A stretch of DNA of 64,000 bases, from NCBI GenBank assembly GCA_964367095.1, contig CAYIXE010000001.1:20511-84510 (forward strand). The letters run 5' to 3'. A program made the translations under genes and the position numbers. The notes under the pieces were generated by a model. It was not told where the DNA came from and made no database searches. It saw only the letters and a list, made by a program, of their open reading frames with translations. Positions within the stretch are counted from its first letter, which is position 1; the number at the start of each line of letters is the position of its first letter. This document shows positions 54,480 through 61,716 of the stretch, piece after piece. Origin of the DNA: UBA927 sp964367095. Its GTDB lineage: Bacteria > Patescibacteriota > Microgenomatia > UBA10105 > UBA927.

Positions 54480-55691
54480 CTAAATTGATACTCTTTCTAC
54501 AGAAAACACACTGTTGATAGAATAATAATCAGCAAATATTTTATCATGACCACCTTCTGTATATGGGTCATTCATTATATATTTTCCATTGCTGTACGAT
54601 TTTACAACCACAAAATGTGTCCCAAATGGTCCATGATACACACCAACAATAACCGGCCCATCTTTAACTACATCTGGACTAAGCGAACCACCTACGCTCG
54701 TTCTCGTTATATTTACACCCTTTACTGTTATCTTTCCTTTTTTTAACAACGCAGTACCTACAGAAAAATTACCAGGATCAGATGACGCAATGTCTCCTGG
54801 GGATATATTATTTTTCCCAAGGTGACTTGCTGCCATGGCAACGGAGGTGATAAGACATCCTACTCGCGCTACACTACACGCGCCACCACAATCATTGCTA
54901 CCGTTAATCAACGTATTGCCCCATTGACCATCTCGTTGATTGTAATAACATCCCCATCCATCACACTGCGTTTGACCACTTAATATTCCGCCGCCCTGAC
55001 TGCTGGCAAACGATGCAAATCCCGCAAGCTGCGCTTTGGCTTGTGAGAGAAGTTTTTGGTACGTCCCCTCGTCATTTTTTGTTTGGTCAAACAACACTTG
55101 TTTTTCGCGTTTTTGCTGGGCTAACTTTACTGAATTTTGTTCAAATTCTTTTTTATATGCTTCTTGTTGCGCTTTCTTTTTTTCTCGTGTATCTTTGCTG
55201 TCGTTATAATTATTTTGTGCGAGCTGATATTGTTTAAACTTTAAGGTATTTTGTTCTTGTACATGCATCAGGTACTGTGCTTTCTTAAGAAAGTCAGAAA
55301 AATTCTTACTGAATAACACCTGACCAAATGACGAGGAGACGCTTCGTTTATATGTTTCTGGTATTCTATGGAGGACTAATTCCAAACGCTTGGTTTTCAG
55401 TTCTTCCAATTTATCTATCTCACCGTTTAACTGTTCTATCTCAACATCAAGGACTCCTATTTTTCTCTTCGCTTCATCCATCTTCAATTGCGTCGAAGAA
55501 ATTTGTAAATTCAAAAGGGTAATCTGTTTGGTGATGCTATTTGCGGTATTTTGAAGTTCTACAATTTTATTTTCGTACCCTTTAATGCGCTCTTGTGCTT
55601 CCTCTTCGGGAGACAAGGCGTAGACCAGAGGAACACATACAAAAACAAAAAAAATAATGAGGCTACTGAAAACGTACAGTCGTATCTTCAT
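54480..55691 (-). CDS. Coiled-coil protein with C39-like peptidase domain, FtsEX-linked
   Basis: A 403-residue exported protein. Signal peptide 1-26; a long coiled-coil about 28-225, rich in Lys, Glu and Gln, like those of EnvC, PcsB and CwlO; a C-terminal cysteine peptidase of the C39-like type about 248-400. YYNQRDGQWGNT begins the domain; the catalytic set would be Cys279 (VGCLITSVAM), His359 (GTHFVVVK) and Asp375 (MNDPY). It lies directly downstream of ftsX. In other bacteria FtsEX activates coiled-coil peptidoglycan hydrolases, so this is the likely partner. Confidence 0.85.
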   Translation of the reverse strand: MKIRLYVFSSLIIFFVFVCVPLVYALSPEEEAQERIKGYENKIVELQNTANSITKQITLLNLQISSTQLKMDEAKRKIGVLDVEIEQLNGEIDKLEELKTKRLELVLHRIPETYKRSVSSSFGQVLFSKNFSDFLKKAQYLMHVQEQNTLKFKQYQLAQNNYNDSKDTREKKKAQQEAYKKEFEQNSVKLAQQKREKQVLFDQTKNDEGTYQKLLSQAKAQLAGFASFASSQGGGILSGQTQCDGWGCYYNQRDGQWGNTLINGSNDCGGACSVARVGCLITSVAMAASHLGKNNISPGDIASSDPGNFSVGTALLKKGKITVKGVNITRTSVGGSLSPDVVKDGPVIVGVYHGPFGTHFVVVKSYSNGKYIMNDPYTEGGHDKIFADYYSINSVFSVERVSI

Positions 55692-55722
55692 GTGGCTTTC
55701 TCAAGATATCCCGAGTCCTAAG

Positions 55723-55742
55723 TCCTGAGCATAGTCGAAGGA
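55723..55742. repeat. Dispersed-type repeat element between ftsX and hydrolase gene
   Basis: A 20-base imperfect palindrome running TCCTGAGC, ATAG, TCGAAGGA in the 61-base gap. The string with CTTCGACTATGCTCAGG on the other strand is a common interspersed element in several bacterial phyla (recalled, not searched). No other function is visible in the gap. Confidence 0.5.
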
Positions 55743-55752
55743 TCGAGGCACT

Positions 55753-56649
55753 TCAATCCCGTAAATACCTACCAAGCGCTATAACACTACCAAAACTTCC
55801 AATGATAAATCCGACAATCATATTTGCAAAAATAAAAGAGAGACATGAAATGATAAATACAGCGCTTGTTGCACTTCCTAAAATCATTTGTATAGACGGT
55901 ATCGCGCCCAAAAATGAAACAATGTTATATCGTTGCCAGAGAATTAATATCGCAACCAAAAATGATGCAAGGCCGGATCCAATCACTCCATACACCCCAC
56001 CCTCAAGGATAAATGGCGCTCGTATGGTCCACGGTGATGCCCCAACTAGTGTAAGAATTTCTATTTCATCACGCTTTAAAGCAACTTTCATTGCGATAAC
56101 AGTACCTATAATCAATAAACTATCCAACACCAATAAGCCGCCAATAATACCCCCAGTCAATCGAATGGCGTTTGTCCACGAAAGGAGAGAGTCGACAACA
56201 TCACGTTGATATATCACTTCATCCACTCCTCTAGCACCACGAATTTTCTCGTCAAGCTGCGATAAAAACGTCGGGCTCTTGGCGGAAACTTCCAGTGACG
56301 CGGGTAATATGTCCGCACTCACCATTTCTAAAAGAAGCGGGTCGTTTTTATTTTGTTCTTTATACATTGAAAGTGCGTCATCTTTAGAAATAAATTTCGT
56401 AGACGCTACCAGTCCCGTTTCATCAAGTAATGCTTTTAACTCCTCCGCTTCCTTTTCTCCTGCATTTTGGACAAAAAATACGGTCAATTGAGGTTTGCTT
56501 TCAAAGTATGAAATAATGGAAAGCGAAGCTATCGTAGCGAGAAAAAATACTCCGCCGACAAGAAATGTCAAAAACATGGTAAGTACGGCAGCCATCGCTT
56601 GATACGGCGAGCGCCTGATATGAGTGTGAACGTCTCGCAACAGCTTCAT
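55753..56649 (-). CDS. ftsX: Cell division protein FtsX
   Basis: A 298-residue membrane protein with four helices: one at about 20-45, then an extracellular domain to about 165, then three more. IRRSPYQAMAAVLTMFLTF, ESKPQLTVFF and RDEIEILTLVGASPWTIRAPFILEG are FtsX signatures. With FtsE it forms an ABC-type complex that couples division to extracellular wall hydrolysis. Start overlaps ftsE stop by ATGA. The hydrolase candidate is the next gene. Confidence 0.94.
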   Translation of the reverse strand: MKLLRDVHTHIRRSPYQAMAAVLTMFLTFLVGGVFFLATIASLSIISYFESKPQLTVFFVQNAGEKEAEELKALLDETGLVASTKFISKDDALSMYKEQNKNDPLLLEMVSADILPASLEVSAKSPTFLSQLDEKIRGARGVDEVIYQRDVVDSLLSWTNAIRLTGGIIGGLLVLDSLLIIGTVIAMKVALKRDEIEILTLVGASPWTIRAPFILEGGVYGVIGSGLASFLVAILILWQRYNIVSFLGAIPSIQMILGSATSAVFIISCLSFIFANMIVGFIIGSFGSVIALGRYLRD

Positions 56650-57368
56650 TTGCCATCTCCTTCTTTATGCTCATGTTTTTCATGTTTTATTATATGATAT
56701 TTGCCTTTGGCTTCATCAGCAATTAATTTACCATGATCAAGGGTCAATGTACGTTTTTTCATTTTGTTTACGGCATCTTGATTATGCGTTGCAATAATAA
56801 CCGTCGTTCCAAGCCCATGTATCTCTTCTAAAATCCTCCAAATACCAGCAGCTGTTTGCGGATCAAGATTGCCTGTCGGTTCATCAGCGAGTACAATCTT
56901 TGGACCCCCAACAATTGCACGTGCGATGGCCGCACGCTGCATTTCGCCAGCCGATAGCTGGACCGGGAAAAAATTCCGCTTGTCAGAAAGTCCCACAAGA
57001 TGCAGCACATTCATAACCCCTTGCTCTATTTGGTGTGAAGGCTTACCCAATATCTCACTTACCAACGAAACGTTTTCATATACTGTACGGTCAATAAGCA
57101 ACTTAAAATCCTGAAATACAATACCAATCTTTCGACGAAGAGCATAGACAGTATTTGCCGTAAGCGATCCCACAGCGATATCATCGACGGTAATCAAACC
57201 GTTTGTCGGTAATAAATCTCGTATCAAAAGCCGCAAAAATGTAGTCTTTCCCGACCCTGATGGCCCAATAAGAAACACAAATTCCCCATCCGATATTTTC
57301 ACAGATACGTCTACTATCCCTGGGGTATTCCCAGGATATAATTTGGAGACATCGAAGAATTCAATCAT
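56646..57368 (-). CDS. ftsE: Cell division ATP-binding protein FtsE
   Basis: A 240-residue ABC ATPase. Walker A GPSGSGKTTFLRLL (about 36-49), Q-loop VFQDFKLL, signature LSAGEMQRAAIARAI, Walker B IVLADEPTGNLDP and the switch ATHNQDAV are all present. MIEFFDVSKLYPGN is the usual FtsE start. It energises FtsX at the septum. ATGA overlaps on both sides link it to the preceding small membrane-anchored protein and to ftsX. Confidence 0.95.
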   Translation of the reverse strand: MIEFFDVSKLYPGNTPGIVDVSVKISDGEFVFLIGPSGSGKTTFLRLLIRDLLPTNGLITVDDIAVGSLTANTVYALRRKIGIVFQDFKLLIDRTVYENVSLVSEILGKPSHQIEQGVMNVLHLVGLSDKRNFFPVQLSAGEMQRAAIARAIVGGPKIVLADEPTGNLDPQTAAGIWRILEEIHGLGTTVIIATHNQDAVNKMKKRTLTLDHGKLIADEAKGKYHIIKHEKHEHKEGDGK

Positions 57369-57808
57369 TGCGACAGCGTTTCAAGGCGACCTACATCCAT
57401 AAGCCATGATACTTTCTTAGCTTGCATAGTCTGACCACACACCTTCACCTTCGTTCCCACATACTGATCCATGTCAACCACTGAAGATAATAAATACGCC
57501 GTTTGAGATGGGCCTCCATCTCGCAAAAGCTTATGCGTTCCTTCACCCGCTAATCCTTCTTTTTCAAGCGTACCTGTAGCACAGTCTTTAAATGTTGAAG
57601 GATCAGAAATACCTACTACGGTCGCAGTTTTTATTGCTGTTCCGATTGGAGCTGTTAACGTACCTGCACCATCTTTTGAGGAAAGCAGATATCCAGTCCC
57701 CACCCCCAACGCCGCTAACAACACATATACAAAAATAACGATATATCGTCGTTTTTTGACATTTCCTAATCGATCAAGCGTTGGCATAGTATCAAGTGAT
57801 TTCAACAT
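57365..57808 (-). CDS. Membrane-anchored extracytoplasmic protein before ftsE
   Basis: A 147-residue protein of unknown function. Residues about 22-43 form one membrane helix after a basic stretch (NVKKRRYIVIF). The exported part has two cysteines (KDCATG and KVCGQT), and ends with YVGTKVKVCGQTMQAKKVSWLMDVGRLE, which has the look of a small OB-like beta barrel. The ATGA overlap with ftsE makes a link to FtsEX likely. Start may be M1 or the Met at residue 8. Confidence 0.65.
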   Translation of the reverse strand: MLKSLDTMPTLDRLGNVKKRRYIVIFVYVLLAALGVGTGYLLSSKDGAGTLTAPIGTAIKTATVVGISDPSTFKDCATGTLEKEGLAGEGTHKLLRDGGPSQTAYLLSSVVDMDQYVGTKVKVCGQTMQAKKVSWLMDVGRLETLSQ

Positions 57809-57851
57809 AGTAAATATACATGTTCAAACTCTCTCTCCCCATTATCACTAG

Positions 57852-58862
57852 TTATGAGTATTTTTTCAAGTACGCTAATATAAAATCCTCTATATCTCCA
57901 TCAAGCACTCGAACCGTATCCCCTGTCTCATACTCAGTACGAACGTCCTTTACCAGATGATAAGGATGCAGAACGTATGAACGAATCTGGTTTCCCCACC
58001 CCGGAGTTTTATAGACCCCGCGAAATGATTTTTCCTGTGTTTTTCGCTTTAACTCTTCGATCTCCCACAATTTCGCACGTAAGAGTTTTAAAGCAAACTC
58101 TCTATTTTGTCCCTGATATCGTTGAGCTTGACTGGTGATAATTATTCCTGAAGGCTTATGCGTCAAGCGCACTGCTGTCGAAACTTTATTGACATTTTGT
58201 CCGCCTTTTCCACCGCTTCGATAAAACTCCCAAACGAGATCATCTTCATTGATTGCGATTACATCCTCATCTTCAATCATAGGCCACACCTCTACCATCG
58301 CAAAAGACGTTTGCCTGAGTTTATCTGCATTAAATGGAGACTGCCGTACCAGCCTATGTACTCCCACTTCAGCTTTTAAAAATCCATACGCATATTTACC
58401 ATGCACCTCTACAGAAATGCTTTTGAGCCCCGCCTCTTCGCCATACGTTACATCCATCTCTTCCCACTCCCAACCCTTTTTTTCAAGATATCGTGAATAC
58501 ATCCTATGAAGCATTTGTGTCCAGTCCATCGCCTCAGTACCCCCTTGTCCTGAATGGAGAGACAAAATAGCGTCGCCTTTATCATACGGACCACTCAAAT
58601 ACAGCGCGAACTCAAGTTTTTTTATCTCTCTTTTAAGTGTTTCTTCATCACCCAATTCTATAAGCGTCGCAAAATCCTCGATAGTGACAAGTTCTTTTTG
58701 AAATACTGAAATCATTTTCATTTTCTTTGTCGCGTCAACATGGTCCTTCCAAAAATCAGGATGCATGGATTCCGCTTCAAATTGTCGGATGTCTTTTCTC
58801 ACTCTCTCCGGATCAAGTTTTGAAAGAAGTTCGTTTGCTCGATGGAGAAGATTGCTGTCCAT
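57852..58862 (-). CDS. prfB: Peptide chain release factor 2
   Basis: A 336-residue class I release factor. SPF in VRQSPFNADKL is the RF2 codon-recognition tripeptide for UGA and UAA; GGKGGQNVNKV holds the catalytic GGQ; LHSGQGGTEAMDW is the conserved domain-2 start. The usual N-terminal 25 codons with the programmed +1 frameshift are absent, and no CUUUGA-type slippery site precedes the ATG. RF2 presence shows UGA is used as stop. A TAGAAT box lies six bases before the ATG. Confidence 0.94.
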   Translation of the reverse strand: MDSNLLHRANELLSKLDPERVRKDIRQFEAESMHPDFWKDHVDATKKMKMISVFQKELVTIEDFATLIELGDEETLKREIKKLEFALYLSGPYDKGDAILSLHSGQGGTEAMDWTQMLHRMYSRYLEKKGWEWEEMDVTYGEEAGLKSISVEVHGKYAYGFLKAEVGVHRLVRQSPFNADKLRQTSFAMVEVWPMIEDEDVIAINEDDLVWEFYRSGGKGGQNVNKVSTAVRLTHKPSGIIITSQAQRYQGQNREFALKLLRAKLWEIEELKRKTQEKSFRGVYKTPGWGNQIRSYVLHPYHLVKDVRTEYETGDTVRVLDGDIEDFILAYLKKYS

Positions 58863-58866
58863 GAAG

Positions 58867-59247
58867 CTATTCTACCACGGGACTATTGCAAATCGATGTA
58901 CGAACAGCTTGTTGTTGATCCTCAGGAAGCTCTTTAAACCGTGTCACCAACTGTGTAATGACCGTTGTAGAAACGATTTCATTGATGGTATTTGTGCTAT
59001 TTGAAATAGTTTCTGAAGCCTTTTTTGCAACAAGATCAGGAATATTAATTGGTGTGATGGCTAAAGGGTCAGAAGTTCCCAATACTTTTGACGCCTCTTG
59101 ACCTACAGAGGTTTGCATCACGAGGCCTCGTACTTTCTCTAAAGCCGGAGGCATAGTCGACGCGGTCGCAAAAGGCCAAAGAAGACTAGCCGCTCCAATT
59201 ACAACTGCAGACCCAAACGCGGCCCCAATAAATTGAAAAAAGTGCAT
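58867..59247 (-). CDS. Predicted exported/membrane-anchored protein, unknown function
   Basis: About 126 residues from ATG 59247, chosen because a TATAAT lies six bases upstream and the hydrophobic segment starts there (MHFFQFIGAAFGSAVVIG). The open frame to 59325 overlaps ruvC. After the helix the chain is polar with a KVLGTSDPLAITPINIPDLV stretch, then a Ser/Thr/Asn-rich helix region ending QQAVRTSICNSPVVE. No domain is recognised. Divergent from ruvC and just upstream of prfB, from which four bases separate it. Confidence 0.6.
   Translation of the reverse strand: MHFFQFIGAAFGSAVVIGAASLLWPFATASTMPPALEKVRGLVMQTSVGQEASKVLGTSDPLAITPINIPDLVAKKASETISNSTNTINEIVSTTVITQLVTRFKELPEDQQQAVRTSICNSPVVE
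58869..58874 (-). promoter_or_regulatory. Possible -10 box of prfB
   Basis: TAGAAT on the minus strand, six bases before the prfB ATG at 58862. It lies over the stop of the preceding gene. No -35 match at the proper distance, so the call rests on spacing alone. Confidence 0.3.
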
Positions 59248-59253
59248 ACTACT

Positions 59254-59259
59254 ATTATA
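59254..59259 (-). promoter_or_regulatory. -10 box of the 58867-59247 gene
   Basis: Minus-strand TATAAT, six bases from ATG 59247. Seventeen bases away lies the opposing ruvC -10 box, so the two promoters share DNA and polymerase could occupy only one at a time. Confidence 0.55.
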
Positions 59260-59276
59260 GTACGATAAACGAAGGG

Positions 59277-59282
59277 TATAAT
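59277..59282 (+). promoter_or_regulatory. -10 box of ruvC
   Basis: TATAAT six bases before the ruvC ATG at 59289. Predicted +1 at the start codon, so a leaderless mRNA. No good -35 box. Confidence 0.6.
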
Positions 59283-59288
59283 ACACGC

Positions 59289-59801
59289 ATGATACGTATA
59301 TTAGGAGTGGATCCTGGAACTGCAAGAATCGGGTGGGCCCTCATTACCGAACAATCAGGAATACTGAACGCTTTACATTTCGGATGTATCATTACGCCCC
59401 AAGAAGTCACTGCTGAACGACGATTGAAACAACTTTTTGAAGAATTTACTGCCATCATCAGGAAATATAAACCTAATGTTGTAAGTGTCGAAGATCTATT
59501 TTTTGCGACCAACGCAAAAACAGCTATCGCTGTCGGGCAAGCCCGCGGCGTGATACTTTTGGCGGCTGCGCTCTCAAATCTCTCTGTCGCATCATATAGC
59601 CCCGTCACGATAAAACAAACAATCTGTGGCTCAGGAAGTGCCAAAAAAGCACAAATTGGAAAAATGGTGCAACGAATTTTTTCATTACAAAGCATTCCCA
59701 CACCTGATGACACGTGCGATGCGTTAGCAATTGCTGCCACGCACGCCTTTTCGTATAAACTCAAAAACCAAATGCAAAACGCATATACCCTTCTTACCTG
59801 A
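59289..59801 (+). CDS. ruvC: Crossover junction endodeoxyribonuclease RuvC
   Basis: A 170-residue Holliday-junction resolvase. ILGVDPGTARIGWAL carries the first catalytic Asp, SVEDLFFATNAKTAIAVGQARG the second acidic residue, and TPDDTCDALAIAATHA the last acidic pair. It cuts four-way junctions made in recombination and works with RuvAB. Start supported by the promoter spacing. Followed after a 122-base gap by ruvA and ruvB. Confidence 0.95.
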   Translation: MIRILGVDPGTARIGWALITEQSGILNALHFGCIITPQEVTAERRLKQLFEEFTAIIRKYKPNVVSVEDLFFATNAKTAIAVGQARGVILLAAALSNLSVASYSPVTIKQTICGSGSAKKAQIGKMVQRIFSLQSIPTPDDTCDALAIAATHAFSYKLKNQMQNAYTLLT

Positions 59802-59805
59802 GTTT

Positions 59806-59877
59806 GTCACGCCAAAGGCGGGGCTAACTCGGTTTAGAAGGAGTTATGCGCGGAACCCTGCCTCGCCGGCAGGCAGG
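59806..59877. repeat. GC-rich palindromic repeats in the ruvC-ruvA gap
   Basis: The 122-base gap holds CGCCAAAGGCG (59810-59820) and a second hairpin, CCTGCC (59857-59862) with GGCAGG (59868-59873) around a five-base loop, extended by further CAGG. Both are much richer in GC than the surrounding genes. They may be mobile palindromic units, and the first could attenuate transcription after ruvC. A TATACA at 59896-59901 is a weak candidate -10 box for ruvA. Confidence 0.55.
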
Positions 59878-59923
59878 AATTCCGATTGTGAAGGGTATAC
59901 AAATCTGCTAAGCTCGGTCTATC

Positions 59924-60651
59924 ATGATCGCACAACTTAAAGGAACCATCATTTCCAATACATCAAATCCCATTGTGATTGACGTTTCTGGTGTCGGATA
60001 CGGTGTTTACATGCCGCAATCAATGGCGGCAAACTTGAAGCTCGGTACTGTTTCCACAATATTTATCCATACCCACGTCAGAGAAGATGCACTTCAATTA
60101 TTTGGATTTTTAACGCGAGACGATCAACGAATTTTTGAACTCCTTGTAACTGTCTCAGGAGTTGGACCCAAAACCGCACTCACCGTCATGGATCGGGGGG
60201 CTAAAGCAGTACAAAAAGCTATTATATCTCATGACGTTTCATTTTTTACCTCTGTTCCCCGATTAGGTACAAAAANNNNNNNNNNNNNNNNNNNNNNNNN
60301 NNNNNNNNNNNNNNNNNNNNNNNNNNNNNNNNNNNNNNNNNNNNNNNNNNNNNNNNNNNNNNNNNNNNNNNNNNNATTATATCTCATGACGTTTCATTTT
60401 TTACCTCTGTTCCCCGATTAGGTACAAAAAATGCTCAGAAAATTATCATCGAACTCAAAAATAAACTCGGCAGCACTGCTGACTTTGACCTTTCAAACGA
60501 TGTTGGTGAAACAACCTCGCTCATTGATGCATTAAAATCTATGGGGTTTGAATCTAAAAATATTCGTGATGTCATTGGTCAATTGCCGGCAGATGCATCT
60601 ATTGAAGAAAAAATAAAACAGGCAATACGAATTTTAGGATCTACGAAATAA
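59924..60651 (+). CDS. ruvA: Holliday junction helicase subunit RuvA (interrupted by assembly gap)
   Basis: RuvA binds four-way junctions and recruits the RuvB motor. The first part has MIAQLKGTIISNTSN, DVSGVGYGVYMP, EDALQLFGF and the first helix-hairpin-helix VSGVGPKTAL. The second part continues KNAQKIIIELKNKLG and ends ASIEEKIKQAIRILGSTK. Between them lie 100 Ns (60276-60375) flanked by identical 55-base copies. Removing the Ns and one copy (155 bases) restores a single frame of 190 codons, the usual RuvA length. So the gene is intact and the break is artificial. Confidence 0.93.
60221..60430. other. Assembly gap with duplicated 55-bp flanks
   Basis: Bases 60221-60275 and 60376-60430 are identical over all 55 positions and flank exactly 100 Ns. 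This is the pattern left when a scaffolder joins two contigs that actually overlap by one k-mer. It is not a biological repeat. Confidence 0.95.
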
Positions 60652-60652
60652 T

Positions 60653-61678
60653 ATGAAAAAACCATTGATAACAGCAGAAGCACCCCTTACACCAGAAGAA
60701 CAAAAACTTTTTGTCTCACTTCGCGCATCTTCGTGGAATGAGTTTGCCGGCCAAGAAAACGTGAAGCGCACGCTCTCTATAGCAATCGCTGCGACGAAAA
60801 AACGCAAACAGGCGTTGGAGCATATCCTCCTTTATGGCCCGCCCGGATTGGGAAAAACAACTCTTGCCCATATCATCGGGAAAGAACTTGGTGTAAACGT
60901 ACGGGTGACGTCGGGTCCTGCCATAGAGCGCTCCGGAGATCTAGCGGCAATATTAACCAACCTTGAACCCCATGACATCCTCTTTATCGATGAAATTCAT
61001 CGGTTAAACAAAGTAGTGGAGGAAATGCTCTACCCTGCTATGGAAGATTATTGCCTCGACATTATTATCGGCAAAGGACCGTCTGCCAGAACGGTTCGCC
61101 TTGACCTCCCGCAATTTACCATCATCGGCGCGACTACGAGAGTGGGTTTAATTTCTTCACCCATGCGTGATCGATTTGGACTCGTCACAAGACTTTCTTA
61201 CTATCAACCGTTTGAAATGGAAACAATACTTGAGCGGGCTGCAAAAAAACTCGAGATAACTCTTGAACCGTCTGCTAAAAAGGAACTGGCAAAAAGAAGT
61301 CGAGGAACGCCTCGTATAGGCTTGAGACTCTTAAAGCGCGTAAGAGACGTCGCAGAGATTGAGGGAGAAGGCATCATCTCCGAAGAAATACTTCATAAAT
61401 CCCTTGCTTTGTTTGAAGTCGATAGCATGGGACTTGATAGCTCGGACCGGCGTTTACTAACGCTTCTTATCGACAAATATGATGGAGGCCCAGTTGGTAT
61501 AGAAACGATTGCCGCAGCGCTCTCAGAAGACACAGGAACGGTTGAAGACGTCCTCGAGCCGTACATGATGCAGATAGGATTCTTAAAACGCACTCCACGC
61601 GGAAGAATGGTCACTGCAGGAGCTTTTACCCATCTCAACAAAACCCCCTCCAAAAAACAGCAAGAAAATTTGTTCTAA
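60653..61678 (+). CDS. ruvB: Holliday junction branch migration ATPase RuvB
   Basis: A 341-residue AAA+ motor. LLYGPPGLGKTTLAHII is Walker A, LFIDEIHRLNKVVEEML Walker B, and GATTRVGLISSPMRDRFG the sensor region with arginine finger. The C-terminal winged helix ends in GFLKRTPRGRMVT. It drives branch migration with RuvA. Starts one base after the ruvA stop. Full family length. Confidence 0.97.
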   Translation: MKKPLITAEAPLTPEEQKLFVSLRASSWNEFAGQENVKRTLSIAIAATKKRKQALEHILLYGPPGLGKTTLAHIIGKELGVNVRVTSGPAIERSGDLAAILTNLEPHDILFIDEIHRLNKVVEEMLYPAMEDYCLDIIIGKGPSARTVRLDLPQFTIIGATTRVGLISSPMRDRFGLVTRLSYYQPFEMETILERAAKKLEITLEPSAKKELAKRSRGTPRIGLRLLKRVRDVAEIEGEGIISEEILHKSLALFEVDSMGLDSSDRRLLTLLIDKYDGGPVGIETIAAALSEDTGTVEDVLEPYMMQIGFLKRTPRGRMVTAGAFTHLNKTPSKKQQENLF

Positions 61679-61716
61679 TCCGATTGTAGTAAATTACTAG
61701 TTTACTAGTGCCGAGA
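61679..61716. other. Convergent intergenic gap with weak AT-rich hairpin
   Basis: The 38 bases between ruvB and the converging DsbA-like gene hold TAGTAAA (61687-61693) and TTTACTA (61701-61707) around a seven-base loop. It might be a weak bidirectional terminator, but it lacks a GC stem and T-run. Confidence 0.25.

Noticed and set aside
59255..59764. A 169-codon minus-strand frame opposite ruvC
   Set aside because: RuvC catalytic motifs are intact on the plus strand and the reverse frame has no family features.
60276..60375. N-run as a sign of a repeat or mobile element in ruvA
   Set aside because: Exact 100 Ns and identical 55-base flanks show a scaffolding join; the collapsed frame is continuous.
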